DNA from: Isoetes taiwanensis
Taxonomy: Eukaryota; Streptophyta; Lycopodiopsida; Isoetales; Isoetaceae
Direction: 5' to 3'
DNA: 64,000 nucleotides
Assembly: GCA_021234155.1 (NCBI GenBank)
Contig: JAJEKV010000060.1
Coordinates: 4,140,451-4,204,450, forward strand
Shown here: in pieces, positions 11,509 to 22,283 of the stretch
How the letters are laid out: each line of letters begins with the position of its first letter
Numbering within the stretch: the stretch's first letter is position 1
Program-made: the position numbers and the translations under genes
The notes under the pieces: generated by a model
Told to the model about the DNA's origin: nothing
What the model saw: the letters and a program-made list of their open reading frames with translations, nothing else
The model's database searches: none

Positions 11509-13474
11509 TTACACCGTCAGTGATCTTCATCCTCTTCCTCCGAGGTAACAACACCGCCTTTTTGATAAACCTTGGTTATTATCGGATTGCAAACATCCTC
11601 AATCTCCTTCAAATTCTCTTGAAATCCTCCCCAAAGACTTTGGTTATCGTCCCAACCACTCCACAATTTCCTTCAATTCAAATTCAATCTTTTCTTTGTC
11701 ATCAGAATCTAGCTTATCCGCTAGCTTGTCCTTGTCACCAATTGAACTCTTCATGTTGTACACATATGTCTCCAATCTATTCCTGGCATCAATCTTTTCC
11801 TTCACCTTCTTATCTTGCTCTGCATATTCCTCAGCCTCCTTGATCATTCTATCAACCTCATCTGAAGATAAACGATCTTTTCGCGGCGTAATGATGATCT
11901 TCTCTCTGCCTTATTGGTCGCCTTATCCTCTGCCTTCACTTTTTAGAATTCCATCCGCATCTACTTCAAATGTAACTTCAATCTGGGGAATACCTCTTGG
12001 AGCTGGGGCAATACCACTCAAATCAAATTTTCCAAGTTCCCGACAATCTTTTGTCAAGCTTCTTTCTCCTTCAAAGACCTGAACAGACACGGTTGTTTGC
12101 TTATCCTGATAGGTGCTAAAAATTTGGGATTTTTTAGTTGGAATTGTAGTACCCCTGGGAATGAGCTTTGTCATCACTCCACCAACAGTTTCAATGCCAA
12201 GGGTCAAAGGAGTGGCATCAAGGATGAGTGCATCTTTAGTCTCTTTGCCCTTCCCACTTAGAATGCCTCCTTGAACAATGCACCATAGGCTACACCTCAT
12301 CGGGGATTGACTCCTTGCTAGGCTCCTTGCCTTCAAAGTAGTCCTTCAACAATTGTTGTACCTTTGGGATACGAGTACTTCCTCCAACAAGAACGATTTC
12401 ATCAATCTGTGACTTCTTAAGGCCAGCATCATCCATGGCCTTCCTAACAGGGCCTAATGTCTTCTTGAACAAGTCATTGTTAAGCTCCTCAAACCTCGCT
12501 CTGGTAAGTGGTTCAGAGAAATCAACACCATCAAAAAGACTCTCAACCTCAATTCTAACTTGGTGCTGGTTACTGAGTGCCCTCTTTGCACGCTCTGCCT
12601 CGCGACGGAGTTTTCCAATAGCCCTGCTATCCTTGCTAATGTCCTTGTTGTACTTCTTCTTGATGAGTTTAATAAAGTGCTCCATAATTCTGTGGTCAAA
12701 ATCCTCTCCTCCAAGATGAGTATCACCACTTGTGGCTAAAACTTCAAATACTCCATTATCAATTGTTAAGATGCTGACATCAAAGGTACCACCACCAAGG
12801 TCAAACACAAGTATGTTCTTCTCGTTTCCCTTCTCATTAAGTCCATAAGCCAATGCTGCTGCAGTTGGCTCATTCAGAATACGAGCCACGTTAAGTCCAG
12901 CAATGATACCAGCATCTTTTGTGGCCTGTCTCTGTGCATCATTGAAATAAGCTGGGACAGTGATAACAGCATTTTTTACGACCTTTCCTAAGAATGCCTC
13001 TGCAGTTTCCTTCATTTTTATCAAAATCATGGCGCTAATCTCCTCTGGGCTGAAAAGCTTAACTTCGCCATCCTTGATCTTAACTTGTATATAAGGTTTC
13101 CCATCTTTGTTGATGATCTTGTAGGGCAATAGTTTCATATCATTTTGGACTTCTTTGTCGTCAAACTTCCTTCCAATCAAACGTTTAGGGTCAAAAATGG
13201 TCCTTTCGGGGTTAGAAGCAGCTTGGTTCTTGGCTGCCTCTCCAATAAGTCTTTCAGAATCTGTGAAGGCTACCCATGAAGGTGTGATTCGATTTCCCTG
13301 GTCATTGGCTATGATTTCTACATGCCCATCTTTGTTATAAACCCCCACACAAGAATATGTTGTTCCGAGATCAATACCAATTACTGTATCTAATTTGGGA
13401 GCTTCTTCTGCGCCTGCTGCTACAGATACAACCCAAATTGTAAGAAAAGCCAAGCATAGACCTCCCCTCGACAT
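11509..13474 (-). CDS. BiP: ER lumenal HSP70 chaperone BiP, copy 1 (frame-broken C-terminal third)
   Basis: BiP is the ATP-driven HSP70 that folds proteins in the ER lumen. ATG is at 13472-13474. A signal peptide ([20 protein letters not shown]) precedes the nucleotide-binding domain with [43 protein letters not shown] and [14 protein letters not shown]. The frame is open for about 390 codons to about 12296. The substrate-binding domain follows in shifted frames: [20 protein letters not shown], then [12 protein letters not shown], then [14 protein letters not shown]. Breaks lie near 12290, 11943 and 11657, at CAG/CTG sites or homopolymers where copy 3 differs. The stop is at about 11509. Total length of about 655 residues fits the family. 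There is no intron, unlike the relic on the other strand, so this may be a retrocopy. Copy 2 shows that the C-terminus is EDEDHSEL, a variant of HDEL. It could be a live gene with read errors. Confidence 0.85.
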
Positions 13475-14065
13475 TCTCTATTGCCTCTGCTTCTCTCAAC
13501 ACTCTCTTCTGCTTCTGCTTCTGCTTCTCACCGCTCTGCTTCTTTTAAACAAGCAAGGAAAAGGGCAAAGGAAAAGAAACGCAAAATGGAAAAGGCAAAA
13601 AAAAAGGCAAGCATAAAGATACCTATTTTTTTCTTCTTGATGAGTTCTTATTAAAGGCAGTTCGACCTAATTCTTTGCTGGCCGATCTGGTGGTGCCTTG
13701 GCCGATCTGGTGGTGGGGAGGCACCTTGTCAGAAAGATTGGTTAAATGCTGCTTCCCATGTACTTATGGCAAGTATTTTTGTAAATAAATAGAATAGAGG
13801 GGCTAAGAATACTTGCATCTGGGTAAAGGGAAAAAGGCTGTAAAAACCCAAGCCAGTAAGCTTGCAAGGTCCAGCAGTAAAGTTCAATGATTGCCATGTG
13901 ACTGTGATGTCTTTCCACACATGCAATTTGGGTGGATCTTCTAATCCAGAAATAAGGTGAGTCTTCAGTCTAGATATATTACTCATGTAGTGTTGGATAT
14001 GTTACTTAGCTGGTACAAAAGGCATTTTATTTTAGAACTTATTAAGAAACATGATGATAGTGCGT
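13475..14065. other. Upstream region of BiP copy 1; no gene seen
   Basis: The first 80 bases upstream of the BiP ATG are CT-rich on the plus strand (repeated CTTCTG), which fits a 5' leader of the minus-strand gene. A 17-bp direct repeat, TGGCCGATCTGGTGGTG, lies at about 13679-13714. I do not see a clear ER-stress element. The remaining sequence to 14065 shows no recognisable gene. Block B3 has an extra 250 bases at the corresponding place (63421-63670). Confidence 0.5.
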
Positions 14066-15009
14066 TTTTGTTTTAGGATTTGCTTAGTGGCCAGTCCATT
14101 ATGAATATTGGTGATTTGGGTGCGACTTCAAGTACCAGCAAAGAGCGAATTTCAAGACCATATATTAGCCGCTGGTTTGTGGTTGGACAAGAGCCTCAAA
14201 GGTATGACATTTTGGGGTTTTATACATATCCTAGTAACGTTGCTACTGTTAAGAAAAATTAGTAATTCCTATTGGACAAATCTATTGCTTTAGAACAGGG
14301 CTAGATAATTGTTCTATGTTCTGGTTGCATTTACAGAGCATAAGGAACATGAGAAAACTGCATGAGTCCGAGATATGAAGTTTTGTTGGATAAAAAAGTC
14401 TTCATATTTGGCACTGCATGAAGCTAATCTAGTGATTTTTCATGACAAAGAATAGAGGCTTCATGATTGATAATGCAAATGGCTTACAACACCCTTGGAT
14501 AATGCACCTTGTGCATGCTCTCTTGCTTAAGATGACAATCTAGAAGAAAAATAGTATCATCATTAAAACATTAACAATCTCTATCTAGGTCCAAAAAGTT
14601 CACGAGCCTTTATGAAAGACTGAGGTGGCTTTTCAGAGACTAGATTTAATGGCAGTGCATTTAAATTGATCTTTATTGCAGGTTTATGCTTTTGAATAAA
14701 TTTGTGTTTGTGGTAAATTAGGAATTGTTTCTTACCCTTCTAGATCTGGAAGCCTTTTGTAGTTGTATAAGTCATGATTATGAGAAGCCACTAGAGTTGC
14801 ATTGTAACACAATATTCATGGGAAAGGAAAGGAATTTCTGACTGTTAAAATTTTCTCTCTCTACAGAATGCTTTGCATGTTCTAATGTTGATTTGTTGAA
14901 GTTGCAAACGTAGATATAGAGTGCACTCTTATTATGTAGTAGTGTGTTTATTTGGTATATTTTGTTATTTGATTTCAAAAATGGCAGTTTTGAAGCATTT
15001 GACTTTTAC
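14066..15009. other. Segment found inverted in block B2; no gene seen
   Basis: This 0.94-kb segment lies between the BiP upstream region and the fibrillin exons. It occurs as its reverse complement at 44257-45212. Frames such as the 60-codon one at 14080-14262 show no family features. Fibrillin exons 3 and beyond would be expected in this direction, but I could not find them here. Confidence 0.6.
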
Positions 15010-15809
15010 CTGTACTCGTTGTGGGCTGCGAACTTCAAAAGATGCTGTAGTAGAAAAGGAAGTTGATGCATAAGGACCAAAGAAGGTGACAGAATTTTGG
15101 GCACTGAATGCTTCGGCATCGATGGTTTGCGAGATTTCTCCAACTTTGACAAGGGGCAAAATTCCTGCTGCAAGAAGGGGGAAAAGTTCCGACCAGGAAG
15201 TGTATCTGCACATCACATTTCTGTTCAGAGCACAAAGAACAATAGCAGAAAGTTGCATAAGTTAACTAAAGAGACAGTTAACTAGGAAGAAGTAATGATA
15301 TGTGTGGATATTGACAAGGTTCTGCTTCATAATTTTTGACACGGGAAATGAACAACTTACACCAGAATCCACTTTCCATTGAGCAGTTGCAGTGCATCTG
15401 TAGGAGCAGGGGTAGGGTTCTTAGCTTCCAGCTGATTTATCAGTTCTATAACTTCTGCTCGGACCTCACTGCTAGCAACAAGGCCGCGCTCAGTACCAAA
15501 AGCAGAATCAATCAATGCCTTCTTAAGCCCTAGTATTGTAGTATCTTCTGCAGGTTTTTCCACAGTTGTAACTACATCATGGCTGGATGATTGTTTGTGC
15601 TTGGCTCCATGGCTCTCATTTTCCTGACCAGTATTTTTGTCTGGCAAAGCTGAAGCCACTAGACTTCTCCAACCAGGAGTATATAGAGAGGTAGAAACAA
15701 ATGGAGATTTTTGGAATGAAACTTTACATGCCTTCCCTGGGGAAAGAGGCAATTTGTCGTTTATAAGTCGCAAATGGGGCTTCAATACTGCATCAGAGAT
15801 TATCGCCAT
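15010..15809 (-). pseudogene. Plastid fibrillin (PAP) gene, first two exons only
   Basis: Fibrillins (plastid lipid-associated proteins) bind plastoglobules and thylakoid membranes in plastids. Exon 1 (15361-15809) starts [12 protein letters not shown] and has a serine/basic transit-peptide-like N-terminus. It runs into the conserved [40 protein letters not shown] and LLNGKWIL, ending at a GTAAGT donor. Exon 2 (15010-15205) follows a TGCAG acceptor and reads [35 protein letters not shown] and [10 protein letters not shown], ending at GTAAAAG. The junction restores WILVYTSW in frame. The lipocalin-like C-terminal half is not in the window, so this is a truncated gene or its 3' exons have been moved away. 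An in-frame TTG upstream (15833) was not used as start. A damaged copy is at 45213-45988. Confidence 0.85.
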
Positions 15810-16185
15810 AATAAATCTGGTCTGATCAACCAAGCCCTTGAATGCAGATGAAGAAAGTTGCCAGATCCGTGAGAGAAGTATATCATGTTGAATTCATTTT
15901 TACTGTTAAAATATTATTCTTTTCAATTCCATGATCCATCTCATGTGATAATGTACGGCAACAGAAAGAGAATTCAAATGCAACAACTCGACTTATAAAA
16001 TTCACCATGAAAATTTATATTAGCAAAGAATTTTAGTATGTACAACTTGGAGGCTGTCACATGTTAATCGTTCATTATATCAAGAAACTTACTTGTGAAC
16101 ATCATTTCCTCTTTACCATAAGTATTGTTGCCGACGAAATAATTAGAAGGAATAGCCACAAGAAGGGCTATGAATATTCCACTAC
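15810..16185. other. Upstream of fibrillin fragment; no gene seen
   Basis: The sequence is AT-rich and nearly identical to 45989-46340 up to 16162. After 16162 block B2 jumps straight to the equivalent of 17423, so 16163-17422 is absent there. Confidence 0.6.
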
Positions 16186-17666
16186 TGGATCGCGAACAGG
16201 TATTGCAAATATCGTTTTATTTTTTCCAATAGATCTCACTAATAGCAAAGACTAAATGGAAATTTCATATAGAAACACAACAAGCATTGAAGCTTGATAT
16301 ACAACATTGTGTTTCACTTGGATGTTTATGTCCAAGAACACTAACATGATCTCTTGTACTCAACCTACAAAAAGTCAAAGGTAATAGCAAAAACAACTTA
16401 ACCCAACCAAACATTATTGTGCAAATCCTCACAAGTAGACCCAGACAACCATGTCCACTGGAAAAAGAATAGTTACTAGGAACGTGTGGCCAGCGATGCC
16501 GGGCAATTCTTGAGAGCGTTTGGAATGGGTTTAGGGTATTAGACTTTGTAGCTACATTAGAATTTATAGAATCTATGTAGGTGAAATGGGCAGGAAGGCA
16601 TAATGCATGAGTATAGTTGAATAGAAATAGAAAATGTACATCCCTATGAAGGATGAGCGCAAACCTTGTTTTTAAGTGTAAACATGCTATGAACTAATTT
16701 TATACAAAACATGTACGCCTCCCAAAGAAATGATCTTTCAAAGCAACAAAGCTAATGAAACAATGGCAAACGTTGATACATGTGAGAGAGATTCATCTTA
16801 TGTCTATTTGTTGTTAAACGCGAATCTCTAGAAACGTGTGCCCGGCAATGCCAGGCATTAGTCATGTACGTGTGGAATAGGTAGATGTAATGGAATATGT
16901 AGAAAACTTGTAAAATGTACTCATGATATATAGATGTAATGGAGTACCAACTGTGAAGGATTTAAGGTTTAGGGACGCCGGGAATTAGCCCTAACACATC
17001 GAATGGATAGAAGTAATGGAAAGCATATGTTGCAAATATGTTGGCGCATAAGGTTTTTGTGGAATACACAATTGCAATTTTGTTACCCTCAGGTATTTGC
17101 AAGCTAAGATTATACTACCATTCTACTTGCATTGTTGGGGTGCCTTAATAAAATCATGCATAGTGCTACGAAAAGATTAGTTGTCGCATTCTGCTTGATG
17201 ATTTGCACCATTTCAATACAGTTCAATTTAATTGGTTTCATATGCAAATAAACTTACAGAAACGTGATGATTGCACAACGCCTTTGCATTAGTTGTGGGC
17301 ACACGAAATGGAATTTATCTGAACATATATAATTATTATTGGGTCGATTCTTTGGCATATTCTTCGACGCCGAGGCACTTATCTTGGCCGTCCATTGAAT
17401 TACAAATAATTTTTTACCGTAGACATTTTAGAGAAGGCCACCGCCATAGCCATCGGTGTACGTGGTCGGGCCGGGGTTCAAGCTTCAGATAGCGGGGCTG
17501 CAAATGTGGTCGTATCCAACGTTTGGTGCTTGATTTTTTTGCTGCAAAAGCCTTACTTATTTGTTTGACTCTGTATTGTAGTGTTCCGGCACAGTTAAGT
17601 TCGCCTAATTGCATAAATATCAAATTATTCTCTTCTTATTAGGTTTAAAACTTCAATTTGGGTTTA
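16186..17666 (+). repeat. Block G, right palindrome arm next to outer transposon copy 1
   Basis: This is the reverse complement of 7952-9440. It ends with the TTTA target duplication (17663-17666) of the outer transposon. No gene is recognised. The last 45 or so bases before the transposon (TCTTATTAGGTTTAAAACTT...) resemble the sequence after the other end of the transposon (CTCATTAGGTTTATATCTTC at about 38434), so the target was a short tandem repeat. Confidence 0.88.
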
Positions 17667-17696
17667 GGGTGTAAATATGGTAATGCTACCCAAAAA
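17663..17696 (+). repeat. Left TSD (TTTA) and terminal inverted repeat, copy 1
   Basis: TTTA at 17663-17666 is followed by the terminal repeat 17667-17696 (GGGTGTAAATATGGTAATGC then TACCCAAAAA). Confidence 0.93.
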
Positions 17697-17698
17697 AA

Positions 17699-17745
17699 CG
17701 CGAAAGCACTTAGCACCTAAAGCACTTCCAAGCACTTAGCAACCC
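17699..17745 (+). repeat. Left subterminal AGCACTT array, copy 1
   Basis: Four AGCACTT/AGCACCT copies (about 17705, 17712, 17720, 17731) occur within 35 bases, just inside the left end. The same motif forms arrays inside the right end and at 22605-22645 and 23432-23472. It is a candidate transposase-binding repeat. Confidence 0.8.
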
Positions 17746-17907
17746 GTAGTTATACCTCCCACAATCTCGACCTCGGTTCCCGCGCGCACCTAGCTTCCAG
17801 GCACCTTCCTTTTTTTTTGATCCCAATTTGTGTTTCTTTTGCTCTGTTTTTCTCCCGCTCACATCATAGATCAATTATCCGGAACTTACATTCGTGAATC
17901 GATTACA

Positions 17908-19760
17908 ATGGTAGAGGAGGCAGTTACAGCTGAGGATTTCGAAAGGATACACGGCCTTTCAAACCATGGTTTGCAGCCTCAGAGCAGATTCAATTGGCTG
18001 GCAAATAATGTTACACAAGAACAGTGGGAATCAGTTTGGCAAGAACCCCTCAATCCCAAGTCGGTCGGCACTAAAGTTGCCGCTATTCACCCACATCCCG
18101 AAGGCCAAATTGGACCCGGTTTGTTAAGGATTCTTTATCCGGATGGGGTTTCAAACAATGAAGTCAGGAAGCAATTTGCCCTTGCATTTGCTTGGGAAAA
18201 TTGCCAAGAAGGTCTTGAAGATCCTGAAGGCCATCAAATCAATTGGGCTGCATATGGTGCACAGGTTATGGTTTACAGGCATAGCAGGCCGAGAGTTCAG
18301 GGTGTTAAAGAGAAACAAGAAATTGATTCAAAGCCTCGGTTTTCGAAGCAAAAGAGGTAGCAAGTAGTAAACTTGATCGACAAACTTGAAACCGAATCTG
18401 CAGATAGTGACAGAGAATCTGAAAAACTTATGATCAAGAAAACTCGATGGAAAAAAATCAATGCAGGATATAGTTGTTAGCCCGGCAAAATTGAAGAAAA
18501 GTCAAATGACAAAATTTTTAAAAGGCTAACCGAAAAAAGACACAAAGATGGAACAATTGAAATCACCGCTTGTTGAAAAGAGGGGCCCGTTCATGACACG
18601 AGGAAGTAGAACAGAAATAAAGGAGTTGGAGAGAAAGTTAATGTTTGAGGAGTATCTTTGCGCAGAGTCCATGGAGTCATTATGCGGACACGGAGATCCG
18701 GATCTGATTTTGAAGAAGGGAAATTTGGAGGCGTAATTAATTCAACCGGATGGTGACATCAAGGCACCCAAGGAATATGCAAAAAACCTTGACAGTCTAG
18801 GAGACATCAAGAATTCAACTTTCTGCATCAACACCATCAAGAGAAATCTTCCAGGTTTTTTACAAAATTTTTGTAATGCTTGTGGTTTGGGATTTCCTGA
18901 TAAGTACAAGCTTTCTTTAATTCTTGATTGCTCACATGAATATCATGTGATGTGTGCTGCCTTGTTAAAGGAAGGCAAATGTTTGAAATGTGAATGCCTA
19001 GTTCCTGAAGACCTTTATGTTGAGCTTGGCTTGAGCATTCCTCACTGCGATTGAGCAGGTTGCTTCCTTTGATCCTAGATTAAGTTTCAGGAAATCAGAT
19101 TTGGGATCAAATACAGGTCGGGCAATTGAAGATGTAGTAGATGTGCAATCTGACCAATTGAAGTCCCCAGATGTGCAATCTGACCAATTGAAGTCCCCTT
19201 CTACTAGCACGAAGAGAAGAAGGTTGAGACATGTCAGGGATGATTCTGATATTGAAACAGAGAATGTTCTGGGACAGGTGACCCCAATGCAGTTAAGAAG
19301 TGGCAGTAAATTTCAGGAAGAAACAAAGGTCGCCTTCACGAGGGAGATTGAGTATGTCTTAGACACTCCAACCGTGAAGAAGCGTAAGCAAGATCAAGAA
19401 GAAAAAGCTGATGTGGTTGTGAAGAAGACAGGGAAGGAAAAGAAGACATTGAATAAAGAAGAGACTAGCAAAAAGAAAGGAGGTGGCAAGGCCAAAGCAG
19501 CTGTTCAGACCAAAGCCAAGGTTACTAGAAAGTATCCTTTGAGAAGGAGAGGTCAAAAGAATGATGGGAATGATGCAGGGCAACAGAACTTGCAAGGCAA
19601 TGAAGAAGAGGTTGAGAAGGATGTCATGGACAACATAAACTCAACCCTTGCTGATATTGCGGTGCAGGGTTTGAAAGTTCAAAAGAAGTTCATGAAGAGC
19701 ACCAATACTAGAACTCCGCACCAAATGTACAAAGCTGCAAAGACTATCTGTACAAGATAA
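17908..19760 (+). CDS. Transposon gene A: RING-H2-like finger protein with basic tail
   Basis: No family was recognised for the whole protein. ATG at 17908 begins MVEEAVTAEDFERIHGL and stays open to 18360. The protein sense continues in other frames to KTICTR at 19760, about 600 residues in all. At 18872-18991 there is a RING-H2-type pattern: CNAC, then CSHEYHVMC, then CLKC (C-x2-C...C-x-H-x2-H-x2-C-x8-C-x2-C). From 19101 the tail is lysine/arginine-rich (TKRRRLRH, KKRKQDQEEK, RKYPLRRRGQ) with a direct repeat DVQSDQLKSP. It is probably a nuclear protein; a ubiquitin-ligase role is only inference. Breaks near 18360 and 18480 and around 19050 sit where copy 2 (46826-48668) has different damage, so the frame is probably continuous. 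It lies first after the left terminus. Confidence 0.6.
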
Positions 19761-20034
19761 AGGTACAAAACTTGCAGCAATGATTGAATCCATGAGGGGA
19801 AAAACAACATCCCCTTGAGCGAGAATAATTCATTCCCCGATTGTTTAATTTGAATTCTTAAATTATTGTATTCATTATTTGAGTTGTCTTCAGAATCTTG
19901 AGGGAGTGACCAAGTAGTCCAAAGTGATGAGGACTTAAATGTATCCCAATTAACTTCCAGGTCTTGTGCTTTTTAATTTAATCTCAATATTTGTACTTGA
20001 ATTTGGGTGTGTATTCACTTGATTAATGTTGTGA

Positions 20035-20864
20035 ATGTTAGGTCCACAAGTACAAAGTGTAAATGTAGCTTCAAGTTCCACCGCCTTGACCGCCAATTGT
20101 TATTAGGCAAAAGAGATTGCTGATTCTAGATCTTAATGGCGTTCTCGTGAAGAGCTTTAGAAGAAGCAATCAATTGAGGGATGATCTTAAAAAGATAAAC
20201 CCTCAATTATTAAAATCATCAACAACTAACAAAGTAGTTGTATTCAGGCCGGAGTACATGCTTTCTTGGAGGAAGCATCTTCTTGGGTATGACTTAGCCA
20301 TTTGGTCCTCTATGAACAGTTTAATGTTCATGAGGTGCTTGATGTCCTATGTCCCGCTAAGAAAGACAAATTCATCTTCATTTGGGACCGAGTTTCGTGA
20401 TGAGATGCCTTTCAAGTATCCTTTGGAGTCTTCTAATCCTATTTTTATGAAGCCACTCCATAAGGTATATGCAAACTTTCCTCGAGTATGGCGTAAAATG
20501 TAATTATTGCGATGATGAGGTTTACAAGACATTTCTGTCCCCACCATTTACTTCCATCATGGTGCCTACTTTCACTGTCGACCAAACCGATGAAATTCTG
20601 GATGTTTATTTGCTTCCAATACTTAGACAGGTGTCACATGCTGAAGATACTTTAGCTGTACTGAAGAATAACACTAGAGCAGAATGTTATACAAGTATTT
20701 CCCTGGGTGTTCTTGAAGAATTATTCCAGCAGGACATTGGAGCAGATAAGAAACTGCTGGTCAAAGCATACTGCAAGGGCCAGATTCAGTGGTTAGTTGA
20801 TGCACATCGAAATGTCTTCAGTGCAGACCAGTTGGTTCATCTACAGAAGTTTTTAGATTCCTGA
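20035..20864 (+). CDS. Transposon gene B: FCP1/NIF-like HAD-domain protein
   Basis: The sequence resembles the FCP1 homology (HAD phosphatase) domain of plant nuclear proteins. LLILDLNGVLVKS (about 20117) sits at the position of the DxDxT nucleophile motif, followed by VVFRPG...HAFLEEA, YDLAIWSSMN, VLCPAKKDKFIFIWDRFRDE, PLHKVYA.FPEYGVN and IIADDEVYKTF (motifs read best in copy 2). The second acid of DxDxT is Asn (DLN), as I recall for some plant FCP1-like proteins, so catalysis is uncertain. The C-terminal part (VDQTDEILDVYLLPILRQVS to LQKFLDS) is open in this copy. The start at 20035 (MLGP) is chosen because it is in frame with the domain in copy 2. Frame breaks near 20045, 20255-20290 and 20500 in this copy differ from those in copy 2. 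It lies 270 bp after gene A on the same strand and may be part of the same transcript. Confidence 0.7.
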
Positions 20865-21533
20865 TCCTGGTATAAACTTTGTAAATTGCCTCAATTTTGT
20901 TACATAGAGGCATGTAACTATGTGAGTGCAGATTTGCCTCCATTTTGTACAGATACTATGAGAGTAATATATCTTCAATGTAATATATCTTTATTCTCTT
21001 TCATTATGTGTTCTCGTATGAATTTTCTTGAAATTGCAAAGTTAACTGTGCAGATGTTATGCTTTCCCAATTCAAGAAAAAATAGTTTAGACTATAAGAC
21101 TCCTCACAGCCACAACCCAAACCTTTTGCAAATGATTTTAATCTTGGCAGGAACTCAAAGGAGTTGAGAAGATGTGGATTGAATTTGGACTGAAGTATTG
21201 CATCAGACCTTGTTCATATTGATGACACTGACCAGGTCAAAATTTGGTCAATGTCCCTGGCCGAAGTCAATTTTTTGCAGACATGTCTAAGCTGGGAATT
21301 TTTGGACTCTGAATAAAAGCAAGATATGTAGAACTAATTTGAAAAGTAATCAAATGCTGAAGAACAAATGTGAACAGTAATCAAATGCTGTGGTGCACAG
21401 ATAATTGAAAAAAAGAGAAATTTTTCACATTAATAACACAATAGCCTGCATGCTCGAGTTTAAAAGACATCTGAGCCTGCAAAATTACAAAATTGGAGCA
21501 AAATTACAAAAAGGATGAAGATGGATGGCCTAC
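20865..21533. other. Gap between convergent genes B and C; holds an internal repeat
   Basis: This is the shared 3' region of genes B (plus) and C (minus). No gene is recognised. About 21060-21330 is similar to 36295-36620, inside an intron of gene D: both contain TTTTGCAAATGATTTTAATC, CTTGGCA.GAACTCAAAGG and GGTCAATGTCCC in order. The transposon thus carries a diverged internal direct duplication, present in copy 2 as well. Confidence 0.75.
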
Positions 21534-22283
21534 TCAAAATTGGTAGGTGTCTAAGTACTTGAAGTCTTCAAAGAAATCAGGCTGGATTATTGTCAGCCTG
21601 CTTGGCTGATTCCACCATTCAACACTGTCAATGAGGTACTCAGGATTGCAGGTTGCCATATTTAGCAGAATCAAATTACCATAAGCATCTGCCTGACCTC
21701 TATGATAGTAATAGCATTCTCTGTAATGATCAAACTGAGCAGAAGTCATGAGAGGGTTGTTCCTTTCTATGAAGTAGTACAGCACTGCCAACTGGTAAGT
21801 TGCTTTACAAAATTCAACTGCCCATTTTTTCTCCTTCTCTGGCACAACTCGGTCCCTTAAATTGTACCTGCTCTTATCACTTTCCTTCAAGACATGATCT
21901 ATATCTGCTAGAAGATTCTCAAAAAGTCTCTTTCCTTTGCCTTTACCAGTTCCTGAAGAACTAGCAACTGACCCACTTCCAGATTTCTTGAGCTGTGCAA
22001 ACAGCCTTGCCTCTGCAAAGTCACAGCCTGTGTCCAAAGTTTTTTTGCAGCTTTCTAGGTATTGTTTGAAAAGCCTAGCAGTAGGAGGCCACTGCCTTTT
22101 AAGGGAATCCAATTCACGAGCAAATGTAGCATTTGTCTTGATCACATACCTCGGCCTGTGGGGACCCCTGTGTACAAGAACTCCTCGATCATCCAGAACT
22201 GGCAACACACCATCTGGGCCCGGGTCTTTGGTTAAATTATCCCAAGCAGGAGGATAAAAGGAGAAATAATCAAGCTCGGCCAT
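21534..22283 (-). CDS. Transposon gene C: unknown 249-residue protein
   Basis: I do not recognise this family. The frame is fully open from MAELDYFSFYPPAWDN (ATG 22281-22283) to TGA at 21534-21536. An upstream in-frame TTG was not used. Features seen: a proline-rich N-terminus, a Ser/Gly linker followed by GKGKGK, a charged segment YNLRDRVVPEKEKKW, then aromatic-rich sequence YQLAVLYYFIE and ECYYYHRGQADAY. There is no signal peptide or membrane segment. It lies downstream of gene D on the same strand and convergent with gene B. Copy 2 (50441-51189) is almost identical apart from one frame break near 51073. An accessory protein of the transposon is the simplest inference. Confidence 0.75.
   Translation of the reverse strand: MAELDYFSFYPPAWDNLTKDPGPDGVLPVLDDRGVLVHRGPHRPRYVIKTNATFARELDSLKRQWPPTARLFKQYLESCKKTLDTGCDFAEARLFAQLKKSGSGSVASSSGTGKGKGKRLFENLLADIDHVLKESDKSRYNLRDRVVPEKEKKWAVEFCKATYQLAVLYYFIERNNPLMTSAQFDHYRECYYYHRGQADAYGNLILLNMATCNPEYLIDSVEWWNQPSRLTIIQPDFFEDFKYLDTYQF

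Larger units (their letters stand above)
9441..16185. repeat. Block B, copy 1 (spacer of the palindrome)
   Basis: This block recurs directly at 41709-46340 (rearranged) and 58860-64000 (cut by the window end). It holds a plus-strand BiP exon relic, a minus-strand BiP gene and a minus-strand fibrillin fragment. From 9441 to 10127, and from 10370 to 11508, I recognise no gene. The 62-codon frame at 10979-11167 is present in all three copies only because the copies are recent. Confidence 0.88.

Noticed and set aside
15357-15833. Upstream start for the fibrillin (15833)
   Set aside because: That codon is TTG; the first ATG at 15809 gives a normal transit-peptide start.
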